NCBI GenBank assembly: GCA_026391475.1
Contig: JAPLED010000065.1
Coordinates: 1 to 38,701 of the forward strand
DNA from: Bacteroidia bacterium
GTDB taxonomy: Bacteria; Bacteroidota; Bacteroidia; Bacteroidales; VadinHA17
Direction: 5' to 3'
DNA: 38,701 nucleotides
Notes under the pieces: generated by a model
Database searches by the model: none
What the model was told of the DNA's origin: nothing
The model's input: the letters and a program-made list of their open reading frames with translations, nothing else
Shown here: positions 26,813 to 35,816 of the stretch, piece by piece
Layout of the letters: each line of letters opens with the position of its first letter
Numbering within the stretch: position 1 is the first letter of the stretch
Program-made: the position numbers and the translations under genes

Positions 26813-27928
26813 TTATTTTTCGTTAGACGGATTTTTCATTCCGTTGTTCATGATCTTCATCTGATGGTTAATAGACTCCTGGTGAATCGCTTTGAAAATT
26901 ATATCAATCAGTTCAGAGGATAGTCCTTTAGCCCGACCTTTGACTATTACTCTTGTTATAATTTCATCCCATCGGCTGCTCTGCAAGATAGTGATATTAT
27001 TTTCTTTTTTATAACGTCCGATAGTTTCTGCAACTTTCATTCGTTGTTCCATAAGGTCGAGCAGATGTTCATCATACACATCAATTTGCTGTCTGAGTTC
27101 CCCAAGGACATCTAGTAATTTTGGATCAGAAGTGCTCGCATTTCGAAGGATAAGCCTGCTTAAGAGCTCTTTCAGATCGTTTGGGGTCAGCTGTTGGGCG
27201 GCATCACTTAACGCTTTTGCAGGGTCGATATGGGATTCGAGCATTAGTCCGTCAAAGTTCAGGTCCATTGCCTTTTGGGAAATCTCGTGAAGAAATTGTC
27301 TTGAGCCGGCAATGTGACTTGGGTCACAAATAATAGGTAAGTCGGGGATACGCCTGCGTAATTCAATTGGTAACTGCCAGTTGGGCTGGTTACGATACAT
27401 TGTCTTTTCATAGGAAGAGAACCCACGATGAATTGCCCCTATCCTGGTAATTCCAGCTCTGGCAATCCGTTCAATGGCACCTATCCATAACTCAATGTCG
27501 GGATTTATAGGATTCTTCACAAGGACCATCACATCCACTCCGTTAAGGGCATCAGATATCTCCTGTACTGTGAAAGGATTAACAGAGGTCCGGGCTCCGA
27601 TCCACAACATATCAATTCCATATTTCAGCGCCTCGTAGACATGCTTTTCATTAGCCACTTCTGTTCCAACAAGTAGTCCGGTTTCCTGTTTCACTCTTCT
27701 GAGCCATTTCAACCCTTCGGTACCAACTCCCTCAAAAGAATTCGGACGTGTCCTTGGTTTCCAGATACCAGCGCGAAAAATGCTAACCTCTTTTATCTGA
27801 GCTAATTGTATAGCAGTTTCCATCACCTGTTCTTCTGTTTCGGCGCTGCACGGTCCGGAGATAAGAAAAGGCCTGCCTTTATAACTTCTCCAGTCTTTAA
27901 TCAGGGAATTCTCAAGTTTTAATTCCAT
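26813..27928 (-). CDS. aroG: Bifunctional DAHP synthase / chorismate mutase
   Basis: Residues 1-265 form a type I-beta DAHP synthase with FLISGPCSAE, the GIWKPRTRPNSFEG block and CDPSHIAGSR. Residues about 275-360 are an AroQ-class chorismate mutase helix bundle starting LRQQIDVYDEHLLDLMEQR. The protein thus starts the shikimate pathway and also converts chorismate to prephenate. The fusion is usual in Bacteroidota and often allows prephenate or chorismate to inhibit the synthase. It sits between tyrA and aroA in the operon. Full length, no defect. Confidence 0.93.
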   Translation of the reverse strand: MELKLENSLIKDWRSYKGRPFLISGPCSAETEEQVMETAIQLAQIKEVSIFRAGIWKPRTRPNSFEGVGTEGLKWLRRVKQETGLLVGTEVANEKHVYEALKYGIDMLWIGARTSVNPFTVQEISDALNGVDVMVLVKNPINPDIELWIGAIERIARAGITRIGAIHRGFSSYEKTMYRNQPNWQLPIELRRRIPDLPIICDPSHIAGSRQFLHEISQKAMDLNFDGLMLESHIDPAKALSDAAQQLTPNDLKELLSRLILRNASTSDPKLLDVLGELRQQIDVYDEHLLDLMEQRMKVAETIGRYKKENNITILQSSRWDEIITRVIVKGRAKGLSSELIDIIFKAIHQESINHQMKIMNNGMKNPSNEK

Positions 27929-27943
27929 TATTCAATAGATTAA

Positions 27944-28789
27944 TTAATTCAATATTTTTCTGATCTTGTTAGCCTCTTCCATCAGGGCTTTCAAACCGTT
28001 AATATCTTTATCGGAGATCATCTTTCTGAACGAATTCATTTTCTCAATATAAGTGTCCATTACTTCAAGGATATATTGAGAATTTTCAAGAAAAATAGGA
28101 GCCCATGTTTCACCGTTGCTTTTTGCCAGACGGACAGTACTTTCAAAACCACCACCAGCCAATGCGAGAATATTTTGTTCTTCGTGTTCCTTTTCAAGCA
28201 CACTCAATGCGAGTGAAAATGATGTAATATGCGAAATATGAGATATATAGGCAACATGCACATCGTGATCGCTCGAGTTCATGTACACTTTATGCATATT
28301 CAGTATATCAAGCATTTTTTCAACTGTTTCAATGGCATCCCCATCGCTGAGCTCCCTGTCGCAGATAATAGCAGTTTTATAGTCAAACAGTTTCCCGATA
28401 GCAGCAAGAGGACCGGAATACTCAGTACCGGCCATTGGATGAACTGCAACATAACGGCCCCTGCCCGGATGATTTTTTGAAGCTTCTGCGATACTGGCTT
28501 TTGTTGAGCCCATATCGGTTACAATTTTTGAAGTGCCTGCTATCCTGTCGAGAATGCCGGGCAACATAATACAATTCGTATTAACAGGGGTGGCAAGTAT
28601 TATCAGATCACTTTTTTTAATGGCATTTTCCAGAGTATCATTTTCATCTACTAATCCGCAGAGCAGGGCAATATTCTGATGATGCATATTGGTGTCAACT
28701 CCGATTATTTTGTCGGCAAATCCCCGTTTACGGAGATCAACCATAAGTGAGCCCCCGATCAACCCTATTCCTATTACTGCAATTGTCAT
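27944..28789 (-). CDS. tyrA: Prephenate dehydrogenase
   Basis: The 281-residue protein opens with the NAD-binding motif GIGLIGGSL, and the HPMAGTEYSGP segment holds the conserved active-site His of TyrA enzymes. It oxidises prephenate to 4-hydroxyphenylpyruvate for tyrosine. No ACT or chorismate mutase domain is attached, the mutase being fused to DAHP synthase in the next gene. The gap to the aminotransferase is 46 nt and to aroG/CM 15 nt, so it belongs to the same transcript. Confidence 0.92.
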   Translation of the reverse strand: MTIAVIGIGLIGGSLMVDLRKRGFADKIIGVDTNMHHQNIALLCGLVDENDTLENAIKKSDLIILATPVNTNCIMLPGILDRIAGTSKIVTDMGSTKASIAEASKNHPGRGRYVAVHPMAGTEYSGPLAAIGKLFDYKTAIICDRELSDGDAIETVEKMLDILNMHKVYMNSSDHDVHVAYISHISHITSFSLALSVLEKEHEEQNILALAGGGFESTVRLAKSNGETWAPIFLENSQYILEVMDTYIEKMNSFRKMISDKDINGLKALMEEANKIRKILN

Positions 28790-28835
28790 TTTTTAGTTTA
28801 TTATCTGTAAGATTTATAAATTAAATTTTATCATT

Positions 28836-29990
28836 TTATTGTTTTAATCTCTCTTTTGCTTCCATTAGTCTTTTCTCATTGGCGCATAATGAAATACGTA
28901 TATACCTTTCTCCGTTTTCTCCAAAAATGAAACCTGGTGTGATGAAAACATGGGTCTTATTCAGAATATCTTCTATATACATTTCGCACTTAATTATTTT
29001 CTCCGGAATGCGTCCCCATACAAACAAACCTACCTGGGTTTTATCATATTTGCAGTTGAGGACATCCATAATTTTTTCCACTATTTTGCGACGTCTGATA
29101 TAAACAGAATTGACCGTGTCGTACCATGAATCAGGATTATTAAGTGCCTCAACTGCAGCCATCTGCATTGGCAGAAACATCCCTGAATCCATGTTGCTTT
29201 TGACTTTAAGCACATTCTTAATATACCCGCTATGACCCGCAACCATACCAATGCGCCATCCTGCCATATTCTGCGACTTGCTTAACGAATTGAGTTCAAG
29301 AGCTGTTTCTTTCGCACCATCAACTGCTAAGAGACTGTGATATTCTTTATTCAAAATGAAGCTGTATGGATTGTCGTTGCAAAGGAGTAAACTGTGTTTT
29401 AGTGAAAATGCAACCAGTTTTTCAAATAGTACTATTGATCCTTTTGTTCCGGTCGGCATATTCGGGTAGTTAACCCACATCACTTTTACCCTGGTGAGAT
29501 CACTGTTCTCAAGGGTTTCCAGATCGGGGAGCCAGCCCCTCTTTTCTTCAAGATCATATTTTCTGACAATACCACCAACCAGGTTTGTCACAGATGAATA
29601 GGTGGGATATCCAGGATCAGGTACAAGCACTTCATCTCCCGGATTGACAAAAGCCATGCTGATGTGCATAATTCCTTCCTTACTTCCCATAAGTGGCAGA
29701 ATCTCATTATCGGGATTCAACTCGACATGAAAATATTTTTTGTACCAGTCTGCAAATGCCTTTCTTAATGCAGGAATTCCGGTATAACTCTGGTAGCCAT
29801 GTGAAGTTGGTTTTTTGGCTTCAGTGATAAGACTCGTAATAGTATTTTCCGAAGGTGGCTGATCGGGGCTGCCAATACCAAGGTTAATAATATCAGCACC
29901 TTCTCTGCGCATCTTATCAATCTGTGCAAGTTTTTGTGAGAAATAGTATTCCTGTACATTGCTGGTACGGTCAGCCGGTTTAACTTTCAT
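28836..29990 (-). CDS. Class I/II PLP aminotransferase, probably aromatic
   Basis: With the ATG at 29990 the protein has 384 residues and overlaps the end of pheA by 11 nt. It is a fold-type I aminotransferase: GIGSPDQPP at the N-terminus, the YPNMPTG motif, and SLSKSQNMAGWRIG with the PLP lysine. The nearest relatives in sequence style are aspartate or LL-diaminopimelate-type enzymes. Its location between pheA and tyrA suggests that it transaminates phenylpyruvate and hydroxyphenylpyruvate to Phe and Tyr. That role is an inference from context. Confidence 0.85.
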   Translation of the reverse strand: MKVKPADRTSNVQEYYFSQKLAQIDKMRREGADIINLGIGSPDQPPSENTITSLITEAKKPTSHGYQSYTGIPALRKAFADWYKKYFHVELNPDNEILPLMGSKEGIMHISMAFVNPGDEVLVPDPGYPTYSSVTNLVGGIVRKYDLEEKRGWLPDLETLENSDLTRVKVMWVNYPNMPTGTKGSIVLFEKLVAFSLKHSLLLCNDNPYSFILNKEYHSLLAVDGAKETALELNSLSKSQNMAGWRIGMVAGHSGYIKNVLKVKSNMDSGMFLPMQMAAVEALNNPDSWYDTVNSVYIRRRKIVEKIMDVLNCKYDKTQVGLFVWGRIPEKIIKCEMYIEDILNKTHVFITPGFIFGENGERYIRISLCANEKRLMEAKERLKQ

Positions 29991-30819
29991 ATAGCATGTC
30001 TCCTTTAAAATAAACGCCAAGTACCTCTAAATTACTTGTGTATTTTTCCAATACCCTTTTGATTACATCAGAGTTGGTATTCTTACTCAATTCCAGATCA
30101 AGATAGAACATATATTCCCACTCACCATTCAACCGTGGAACCGATTGGATCTTTGACAGGTTAATTTCCAGTTCTGCGAGTCTGACGAGGACTGCTGCCA
30201 GTGACCCGGGTTTATGACCTGTTGAAAAGCAGATAGAAACCTTGTTCCCTTTCTTATTCCCTTTATCTTCGCTGCCCAGAACAAGAAACCGTGTGTAGTT
30301 TTGCTTATAAGTCTCTATTCCTGAGGCAAGTATGTCAAGACCATATATTTCTGCAGCATTTGAAGGCGCAATTGCAGCAACCCCTTTAACCCGGTTTTCG
30401 CTTATTATCCTTGCACTTCCTGCAGTATCGTCACTCTCAATAAGAGTTATTCCTGGAAACTGATTCAGGAATGTCATGCATTGAGCCAGGGCTATCGGGT
30501 GAGATCTTATCTCCCTGATATCGGTTATCATCTGACCAGGTAAAGCCATCAGATTCTGTCTTATCCTCAGGTTATGTTCTCCCAGGATCTTCATACCCGA
30601 TTCCCTTATGAGAGTATAATTATAAAGAATACTGCCCGACCTTGCATTTTCAATTGCCATTATGGCAAAATCGGCCTCTCTCACTATCAGAGTATTGAGG
30701 GTCAGATCGAACGTGGAACACGGCACAATTTCAATAGTATCATAATTAAAGTACTGTCGTGCAGCAACTTCATGAAAACATCCTATCTCTCCCTGTATTG
30801 CTATTTTCATCTTCTGCAT
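29980..30819 (-). CDS. pheA: Prephenate dehydratase with ACT domain
   Basis: The 279-residue protein starts KIAIQGEIGCFHE, has the conserved TRF motif (YTRFLVLG) near 178, and ends in an ACT domain (about 195-275, with STGHKPGSLAAVL and the SRP-like SVPR). It turns prephenate into phenylpyruvate, and the ACT domain normally gives Phe feedback inhibition. It is the first gene of the pheA-aminotransferase-tyrA-aroG/CM-aroA operon. Starts are possible at 30819 and 30810; the latter leaves the AGAAG purine tract upstream. A Phe/Tyr-rich leader frame and a terminator-like hairpin precede it. Confidence 0.92.
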   Translation of the reverse strand: MQKMKIAIQGEIGCFHEVAARQYFNYDTIEIVPCSTFDLTLNTLIVREADFAIMAIENARSGSILYNYTLIRESGMKILGEHNLRIRQNLMALPGQMITDIREIRSHPIALAQCMTFLNQFPGITLIESDDTAGSARIISENRVKGVAAIAPSNAAEIYGLDILASGIETYKQNYTRFLVLGSEDKGNKKGNKVSICFSTGHKPGSLAAVLVRLAELEINLSKIQSVPRLNGEWEYMFYLDLELSKNTNSDVIKRVLEKYTSNLEVLGVYFKGDMLYES

Positions 30820-30823
30820 ATTT

Positions 30824-30856
30824 TAAAATAAGAAAGGGCCCCTTCATGGGACCCTT
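30824..30856 (-). terminator. Terminator-like hairpin before pheA
   Basis: On the minus strand AAGGGTCCC (30848-30856) pairs with GGGGCCCTT (30834-30842) over 9 bp with one G-U, then TCTTATTTT. The wobble is paired only in minus-strand RNA (it is C-A on the plus strand), which supports function in this direction. The stem ends 14 nt before the pheA ATG, so it could also limit ribosome access. Confidence 0.75.
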
Positions 30857-30906
30857 GCTTTCATATAAATTTAATTATCTGTATACAAAAATCCCCTTAT
30901 CTGTTT

Positions 30907-30972
30907 TTAAAATAAAAATAGAAGTAATAAAAGGGAATAAAATATTTGTATACAATATTCATTTGGTCGCAT
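30907..30972 (-). CDS. Putative Phe/Tyr-rich leader peptide of the pheA operon (21 residues)
   Basis: The frame from ATG 30972 to TAA at 30907-30909 encodes three Phe, two Tyr and a Leu-rich end (SLLLLLFLF). The RNA over codons 7-10 (TGTATACAAA) is the exact inverse of TTTGTATACA just after the leader stop, giving a 10-bp leader hairpin. A further UUCCCUU/AAGGGGA pairing lies inside it. Downstream lies the terminator hairpin before pheA. This is the layout of a Phe attenuator, though AT-rich sequence makes chance Phe and Leu codons more likely than Trp or His codons. Confidence 0.65.
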   Translation of the reverse strand: MRPNEYCIQIFYSLLLLLFLF

Positions 30973-30982
30973 TATTGGCTTA

Positions 30983-31013
30983 CAAAAGTAATGCATTAAT
31001 TAAAAAAGACAAA
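30983..31013 (-). promoter_or_regulatory. Bacteroidota-type promoter of the pheA operon
   Basis: On the minus strand TTTG (31010-31013) and TACTTTTG (30983-30990) are separated by 19 nt, an exact match to the TTTG/TAnnTTTG consensus. The leader ATG lies only 10 nt beyond, so the 5' untranslated part would be very short. Confidence 0.78.
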
Positions 31014-31066
31014 TTATTCCAATAAATTCTGTTAATCTTGTTGATTTTTTATATTATCATCTCATT

Positions 31067-31672
31067 TTAATGGATTTGAAAATGCCGTTTTTGCAAAACC
31101 TCTTCAATGCTCTGTAGATTGATATTTTTAGTTTTCAATAATAAAAGTAAATGATATAGCAAATCGGCAGCTTCATTTTTAAACAGCTCAATGTTATCAT
31201 CCTTTGCTTCAATTATTAATTCAACAGCTTCCTCACCGACTTTCTGAGCCACTTTATTAATGCCTCTCTTATAAAGCTTATTTGTATAAGAATCCTTAGA
31301 ATCATTTTCAATGCGCTGGTTTATAACTTGTTCCAGAGCGTAAATAAATCCTTTTGCAGTCTCTTCCCCGAAACAGGCAGTACTACCAGTATGACAAACA
31401 GGTCCGGCCGGTCTTACTTTGATAAGAATCGAGTCATTATCACAATCGGATAATATTTCTTCTACATATAAAAAATTTCCAGAGGTCTCGCCTTTGGTCC
31501 AGAGACGGTTTTTGCTCCTGCTGAAAAAAGTTACCTTCCTCTCTTTTCCGGTTTTATCAAAAGCCTCCTCGTTCATATAGCCTACCATGAGGACATGAAG
31601 GGTGTTATTATCCTGAATAACAACGGGTACCAGGCCGTTTCCTTTGCTAAAGTCAATATTCATATTAAACAT
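31067..31672 (-). CDS. hisIE: Bifunctional phosphoribosyl-AMP cyclohydrolase / phosphoribosyl-ATP pyrophosphatase
   Basis: Of 201 residues the first 110 form HisI (VGYMNEEAF, SRSKNRLWTKGETSGN, and the metal-binding SDCDNDS). The last 85 form HisE, an all-helical MazG-like pyrophosphatase with KVGEEAVELIIEAK. Together they carry out steps 2 and 3 of histidine synthesis. The frame overlaps hisF by 13 nt; an alternative ATG three codons in would reduce this. It is the last gene of the his operon. The next promoter (pheA) lies about 55 nt further, with no strong terminator between. Confidence 0.93.
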   Translation of the reverse strand: MFNMNIDFSKGNGLVPVVIQDNNTLHVLMVGYMNEEAFDKTGKERKVTFFSRSKNRLWTKGETSGNFLYVEEILSDCDNDSILIKVRPAGPVCHTGSTACFGEETAKGFIYALEQVINQRIENDSKDSYTNKLYKRGINKVAQKVGEEAVELIIEAKDDNIELFKNEAADLLYHLLLLLKTKNINLQSIEEVLQKRHFQIH

Positions 31673-32421
31673 CTTACATTTATTTTTTCATTCATTAAGT
31701 AATTTTTAAGATCTGGAATTGTGATATCTCCGAAGTGAAAGATACTGGCAGCAAGTGCTGCACTGCAACCGGTATTAAAAAAGACCTCCCTGAAGTGTTC
31801 CATTGAACCAGCACCACCGGATGCAATAACCGGAATATTTACATTCCTGCTCACTTCCCCGGTGATATCGATCGAAAACCCCAACCTGGTTCCATCATTG
31901 TTCATTGAAGTCAGCAGTACCTCACCTGCACCCAGTTCCTCGACCATGCGTGCCCAGTTGACAGTTCTTAAGTCAGTGGGAGCTCTGCCGCCATTGATGA
32001 AAACGATCCATTCATCATCAACCAGTTTTGTGTCAATTGCAACAACAACACATTGACTTCCAAATTGCCCGGCAATTTCTGAGATCAGTTCGGGCTTTAA
32101 TACGGCTGATGAGTTTACAGTTACTTTATCGGCTCCGGCTTTTATAAGGATTGCAACATCATCGACCGTATCAATTCCTCCTCCCACCGTAAATGGTATG
32201 TTGATTTCTGCAGAAATCCTTTCAACCAATCCGGCAAGAGCTTTCCTGTTCTCAATCGTTGCTGTGATATCCAGAAAAATAAGTTCATCAGCACCTTGTT
32301 TTACATAGATTTTTGCCAGCTCAACCGGATCTCCGGCATCTCTTAAATTAATAAAATTTACACCTTTGACCGTTCTTCCGTCTTTAATGTCGAGACACGG
32401 AATAATTCGTCTTTTTAACAT
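31660..32421 (-). CDS. hisF: Imidazole glycerol phosphate synthase, cyclase subunit
   Basis: The 253-residue TIM barrel starts [19 protein letters not shown], with the catalytic Asp in CLDIKDG. The second catalytic Asp is in VVAIDTK, and the phosphate loops PFTVGGGI and VIASGGAGS are present. It closes the imidazole ring with ammonia from HisH to form IGP and AICAR. It overlaps hisA by 7 nt and hisIE by 13 nt. Confidence 0.95.
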   Translation of the reverse strand: MLKRRIIPCLDIKDGRTVKGVNFINLRDAGDPVELAKIYVKQGADELIFLDITATIENRKALAGLVERISAEINIPFTVGGGIDTVDDVAILIKAGADKVTVNSSAVLKPELISEIAGQFGSQCVVVAIDTKLVDDEWIVFINGGRAPTDLRTVNWARMVEELGAGEVLLTSMNNDGTRLGFSIDITGEVSRNVNIPVIASGGAGSMEHFREVFFNTGCSAALAASIFHFGDITIPDLKNYLMNEKINVRCLI

Positions 32422-33128
32422 TGTCTGCCTAATTCTTTTAAAGTTATTTTCCCCTCATACACAGCTTTTCCAATTATTGCACCTTCGCAACCGACTTCCC
32501 TGAGATCTTCAAGATCTTTTATCGATGTGATGCCTCCACTGGCAATCAGATTGATTTTAACTTTATCCAGTATCTCTTTATACATAGCTGTTGACGGTCC
32601 CTGAAGCATGCCATCCTTTTTAATATCAGTACATATCGTATATTTCACACCCTTGGACCTATAGTCAGAAATAAAGCTGATTATATCTTTATCTGAGGTT
32701 TCTGCCCACCCGTTGGTTGACACTTTTCTGTCGATACAGTCTGCACCAAGGATTAACTTTTCTTGTCCCAGTCTTGTCAGCCATTCCAGGAATAAATGGG
32801 GGTCAGTAACGGCAATACTTCCGGCGGTAACCTGTCTTGCCCCGGCATTAAATACTGTTATCAAGTCTTCATACAATCTTAACCCGCCACCAAAGTCAAT
32901 TTTCAAATTTGTCTTCCTGGCAATTTTTTCAAGGACCTTTATATTCTCGATCTTTTTATTTTTTGCCCCATCAAGATCAACCAGATGAATATAACTTAAA
33001 CCATTATCTTCAATCTGCCTGGCAACTTCCAGAGGATCTTTGTTATACACTTTTTTTGTACTGAAGTCTCCCCTTGTAAGGCGGACACATTTTCCACCAA
33101 TTATATCAATCGCCACTATTATTCTCAT
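32415..33128 (-). CDS. hisA: ProFAR isomerase (phosphoribosylformimino-5-aminoimidazole carboxamide ribotide isomerase)
   Basis: The 237-residue TIM barrel begins [21 protein letters not shown] with the catalytic Asp8. The second Asp lies in [10 protein letters not shown], and phosphate is held by IDFGGGLR and LIASGGITS. It carries out the isomerisation before HisF. It overlaps hisH and hisF by 4 and 7 nt, so the subunits should be made in step. Confidence 0.95.
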   Translation of the reverse strand: MRIIVAIDIIGGKCVRLTRGDFSTKKVYNKDPLEVARQIEDNGLSYIHLVDLDGAKNKKIENIKVLEKIARKTNLKIDFGGGLRLYEDLITVFNAGARQVTAGSIAVTDPHLFLEWLTRLGQEKLILGADCIDRKVSTNGWAETSDKDIISFISDYRSKGVKYTICTDIKKDGMLQGPSTAMYKEILDKVKINLIASGGITSIKDLEDLREVGCEGAIIGKAVYEGKITLKELGRQC

Positions 33129-33703
33129 AGGTTCAGGAAATTTTGTAAGATCTTTTCTCCGACACCCGCTGATTTCTCGGGATGAAACTGTGTTGCATAG
33201 AAATTTTCTCTATACATTGATGCGCTGAAGGGCAATATATAATCGCATGTAGCTGAAGTACATGAGGAAATTTCAGCGTAATAACTGTGAACATAATAGA
33301 CATCATCTTCAAGCGCTACCCCTTTGAAGAGATCTCCCTTTATTGTAAGGAAATTATTCCAGCCCATGTGCGGGATCTTGTCTACCGGAGGAAATAATCT
33401 TACATCTGAATCAAATATTCCCAGGCATTCTGTATCGTTTTCCTCGGAATAGCGGCACATAAGCTGTAAACCCAGACATATTCCCAATACAGGTTGCTTA
33501 AGGGAGATGATCGTTTTATCCAATTCTCTTTCCTTCAGGTATTGCATAGCAGAACTCGCTTCTCCCACACCGGGGAATATGACTTTATCAGCGTTCATTA
33601 ATTCCGCCGGATTATCTGTAATGATGCTTTTGTAACCCAACCGGTTCAGAGCATTCTGTACGGATTTGATATTTCCGGCATTATATTTCAGGATTGCGAT
33701 CAT
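33125..33703 (-). CDS. hisH: Imidazole glycerol phosphate synthase, glutaminase subunit
   Basis: The 192-residue class I glutamine amidotransferase has the nucleophile Cys in [11 protein letters not shown], the oxyanion-region [10 protein letters not shown] and the His-Glu pair in FHPEKSAG. It supplies ammonia to HisF. It overlaps hisB and hisA by 4 nt on each side. Confidence 0.95.
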   Translation of the reverse strand: MIAILKYNAGNIKSVQNALNRLGYKSIITDNPAELMNADKVIFPGVGEASSAMQYLKERELDKTIISLKQPVLGICLGLQLMCRYSEENDTECLGIFDSDVRLFPPVDKIPHMGWNNFLTIKGDLFKGVALEDDVYYVHSYYAEISSCTSATCDYILPFSASMYRENFYATQFHPEKSAGVGEKILQNFLNL

Positions 33704-34788
33704 AAACTTCCTTTTGTTGTTGGTAAATTAAAGTTATCTGTTTGTTTTACAGCCATTTTTATGGCTTTTGCAAAAGCCTTGAAGATCGCTTCAATCTTGT
33801 GATGTTCGTTCTTACCATCTGCCCTGATATTCAGGTTGCATTTTGCATTGTCGCTGAATGACTTAAAGAAATGGAAGAACAATTCAGTTGGCATCTCTCC
33901 AATTTTTTCCCGGAGAAACTTCACCTCCCATACCAGCCATGGTCTGCCGCCAAAATCCAGTGCAACCTGCGCAAGGCAATCATCCATAGGTAATATGAAG
34001 CTGTATCTTTCAATACCTTTTTTACCTCCCAGTGCTTTCAACATAGCTTCACCAAACGTAATAGCCACATCTTCAATAGTATGGTGTTCGTCAATTTCAA
34101 GATCGCCCTTCACCTTTATTATAAGATCGATGTTTCCGTGACGGGCAATCTGTTCAAGCATGTGGTCGAAAAAACCGATTCCTGTATCAATGGTGTTTTT
34201 CCCTGATCCATCCAGATTAAGTTCGATCTGGATATCTGTCTCAGATGTTTTTCTTTCCACTTTTGCAATCCGTGGTATCTGTTTAAGATACCTATAGATA
34301 TCGTTCCAATCAGTTGTGCATAATTCAGCATCGGGAGAGTTCTCCCGGTTGATAAAAATGGCTTTACATCCGAGATTCTTTGCAAACTCAACGTCTGTAA
34401 GCCTGTCACCAATAACAAATGAGGAGTCGAGATCGATTCCTTTTGCTAAATACTTCACCAGCATTGCTGTCCCGGGTTTACGGGTCGGAGCCTTTTCCGA
34501 TGGAAAAGTTCTGTCAATGAATATTTCGGTGAATACTATACCCTCGCCTCTGAGAATCTGCAATATCTTATTGTGAACAGGCCAGAAGGTATCCTCAGGA
34601 AACGACTCTGTGCCAAGACCATCCTGGTTGGTTACCATTACAAGTTCAAAGTCTGTCTCCTTTGCAATTTTCGATAAGTTGATTATTGCCCCGGGAAGGA
34701 AAAGCAACTTCTCAAAACTATCTGCCTGCTCATCTTCCGGTTCGGCTATAATTGTGCCATCCATGTCAATAAAAAGTACCTTCTTCAT
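33700..34788 (-). CDS. hisB: Bifunctional histidinol-phosphatase / imidazoleglycerol-phosphate dehydratase
   Basis: The 362-residue fusion has an N-terminal HAD phosphatase (about 1-165, with the nucleophile motif FIDMDGTI and the later [10 protein letters not shown]). The C-terminal IGP dehydratase (about 170-362) has the metal-binding HHTIEDVA and NEHHKIEA motifs and GIGFFDHML. This is the two-domain enterobacterial form, which is also frequent in Bacteroidota. It overlaps hisC and hisH by 4 nt each. Confidence 0.95.
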   Translation of the reverse strand: MKKVLFIDMDGTIIAEPEDEQADSFEKLLFLPGAIINLSKIAKETDFELVMVTNQDGLGTESFPEDTFWPVHNKILQILRGEGIVFTEIFIDRTFPSEKAPTRKPGTAMLVKYLAKGIDLDSSFVIGDRLTDVEFAKNLGCKAIFINRENSPDAELCTTDWNDIYRYLKQIPRIAKVERKTSETDIQIELNLDGSGKNTIDTGIGFFDHMLEQIARHGNIDLIIKVKGDLEIDEHHTIEDVAITFGEAMLKALGGKKGIERYSFILPMDDCLAQVALDFGGRPWLVWEVKFLREKIGEMPTELFFHFFKSFSDNAKCNLNIRADGKNEHHKIEAIFKAFAKAIKMAVKQTDNFNLPTTKGSL

Positions 34789-35816
34789 ATTGAGATTGTA
34801 TTAAGTGCTTTAACAAGCTTGTTGTTTTCGGACCTTTTTCCAACTGTAATCCGAAGGCAATTGTCAATAACACTGCTACGATTCCTTACAATTATGCATT
34901 TGTCAACCAGCGTATTATAGATATAATTGGCGTTTTTAACTTTTACAAGCAGGAAGTTTGCATCTGAGGGATAGACCTTTTCTGTTATTTTCATTTTTTT
35001 CAGATTAGCCGAAAGCCTTTCTCTCTCTCTTTTAATTTTAATGATCTGATTTTTATATTCCTCAATTTTATCCAGTTTCAGCAATGCAGCTTTCTGATTG
35101 ATCGTACTTATATTATAAGGTGGCTTCAACTTATTGAAATATTGAATGATATCAGGATTTGAGAAGGCAATTCCAACTCTCACAGCTGCCAGTCCGAAAG
35201 CCTTGCTGAATGTCTGCATCAGTATCAGGTTGGGATATCTGTCAACCATTTTAATAAATGAAGGTTTATCACTGAAATCTATATAAGCTTCATCGATCAC
35301 AACGATCCCGTTGAAATTTGCAATGATATACTCGATATCGGAATAATTCATGCAGTTCCCTGTAGGATTATTCGGAGAACAGATAAAGATCAGTTTCAGG
35401 TTTTTATCTGAAAACCATGGTTTGATCTTTTTGAGATCAATCTGAAAACCCTCATTCAATGGAACCTTTACAACCTTAATATCATTTACTGAAGCTGACA
35501 CTTCGTACATCCCATAGGTAGGGGTGAAGGTGAGCGCTTTGTCGACACCAGGGTTACAAAACACCCTGAAGCAAAGATCAATTATCTCATCACTGCCGTT
35601 TCCAAGGAATATTCTTTCCTCTTTGATCCCTTTGATTTTCGAAATTGCAGCTTTCAACTCTCTCTGATATGGATCGGGATAGCGGTTCAGATTTCCGAAA
35701 GGGTTTTCGTTGGCATCCATAAAAATGCCGGTTTTGCCCTTGAATTCATCTCTGGCACATGAGTAGGGTGTATGTTTTATAACATTTTCCCTTACTAATT
35801 CATTAACATTTACCAT
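34785..35816 (-). CDS. hisC: Histidinol-phosphate aminotransferase
   Basis: The 343-residue fold-type I PLP enzyme shows [13 protein letters not shown] near the N-terminus, [17 protein letters not shown] and [14 protein letters not shown] with the PLP lysine. It converts imidazole acetol phosphate to histidinol phosphate. The ATG lies inside hisD, with a 14-nt overlap. The length and motifs are normal. Confidence 0.94.
   Translation of the reverse strand: MVNVNELVRENVIKHTPYSCARDEFKGKTGIFMDANENPFGNLNRYPDPYQRELKAAISKIKGIKEERIFLGNGSDEIIDLCFRVFCNPGVDKALTFTPTYGMYEVSASVNDIKVVKVPLNEGFQIDLKKIKPWFSDKNLKLIFICSPNNPTGNCMNYSDIEYIIANFNGIVVIDEAYIDFSDKPSFIKMVDRYPNLILMQTFSKAFGLAAVRVGIAFSNPDIIQYFNKLKPPYNISTINQKAALLKLDKIEEYKNQIIKIKRERERLSANLKKMKITEKVYPSDANFLLVKVKNANYIYNTLVDKCIIVRNRSSVIDNCLRITVGKRSENNKLVKALNTISI

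Noticed and set aside
31021-31066. Terminator between hisIE and the pheA promoter
   Set aside because: Only a weak, short inverted repeat without a good T-run is visible on the minus strand.
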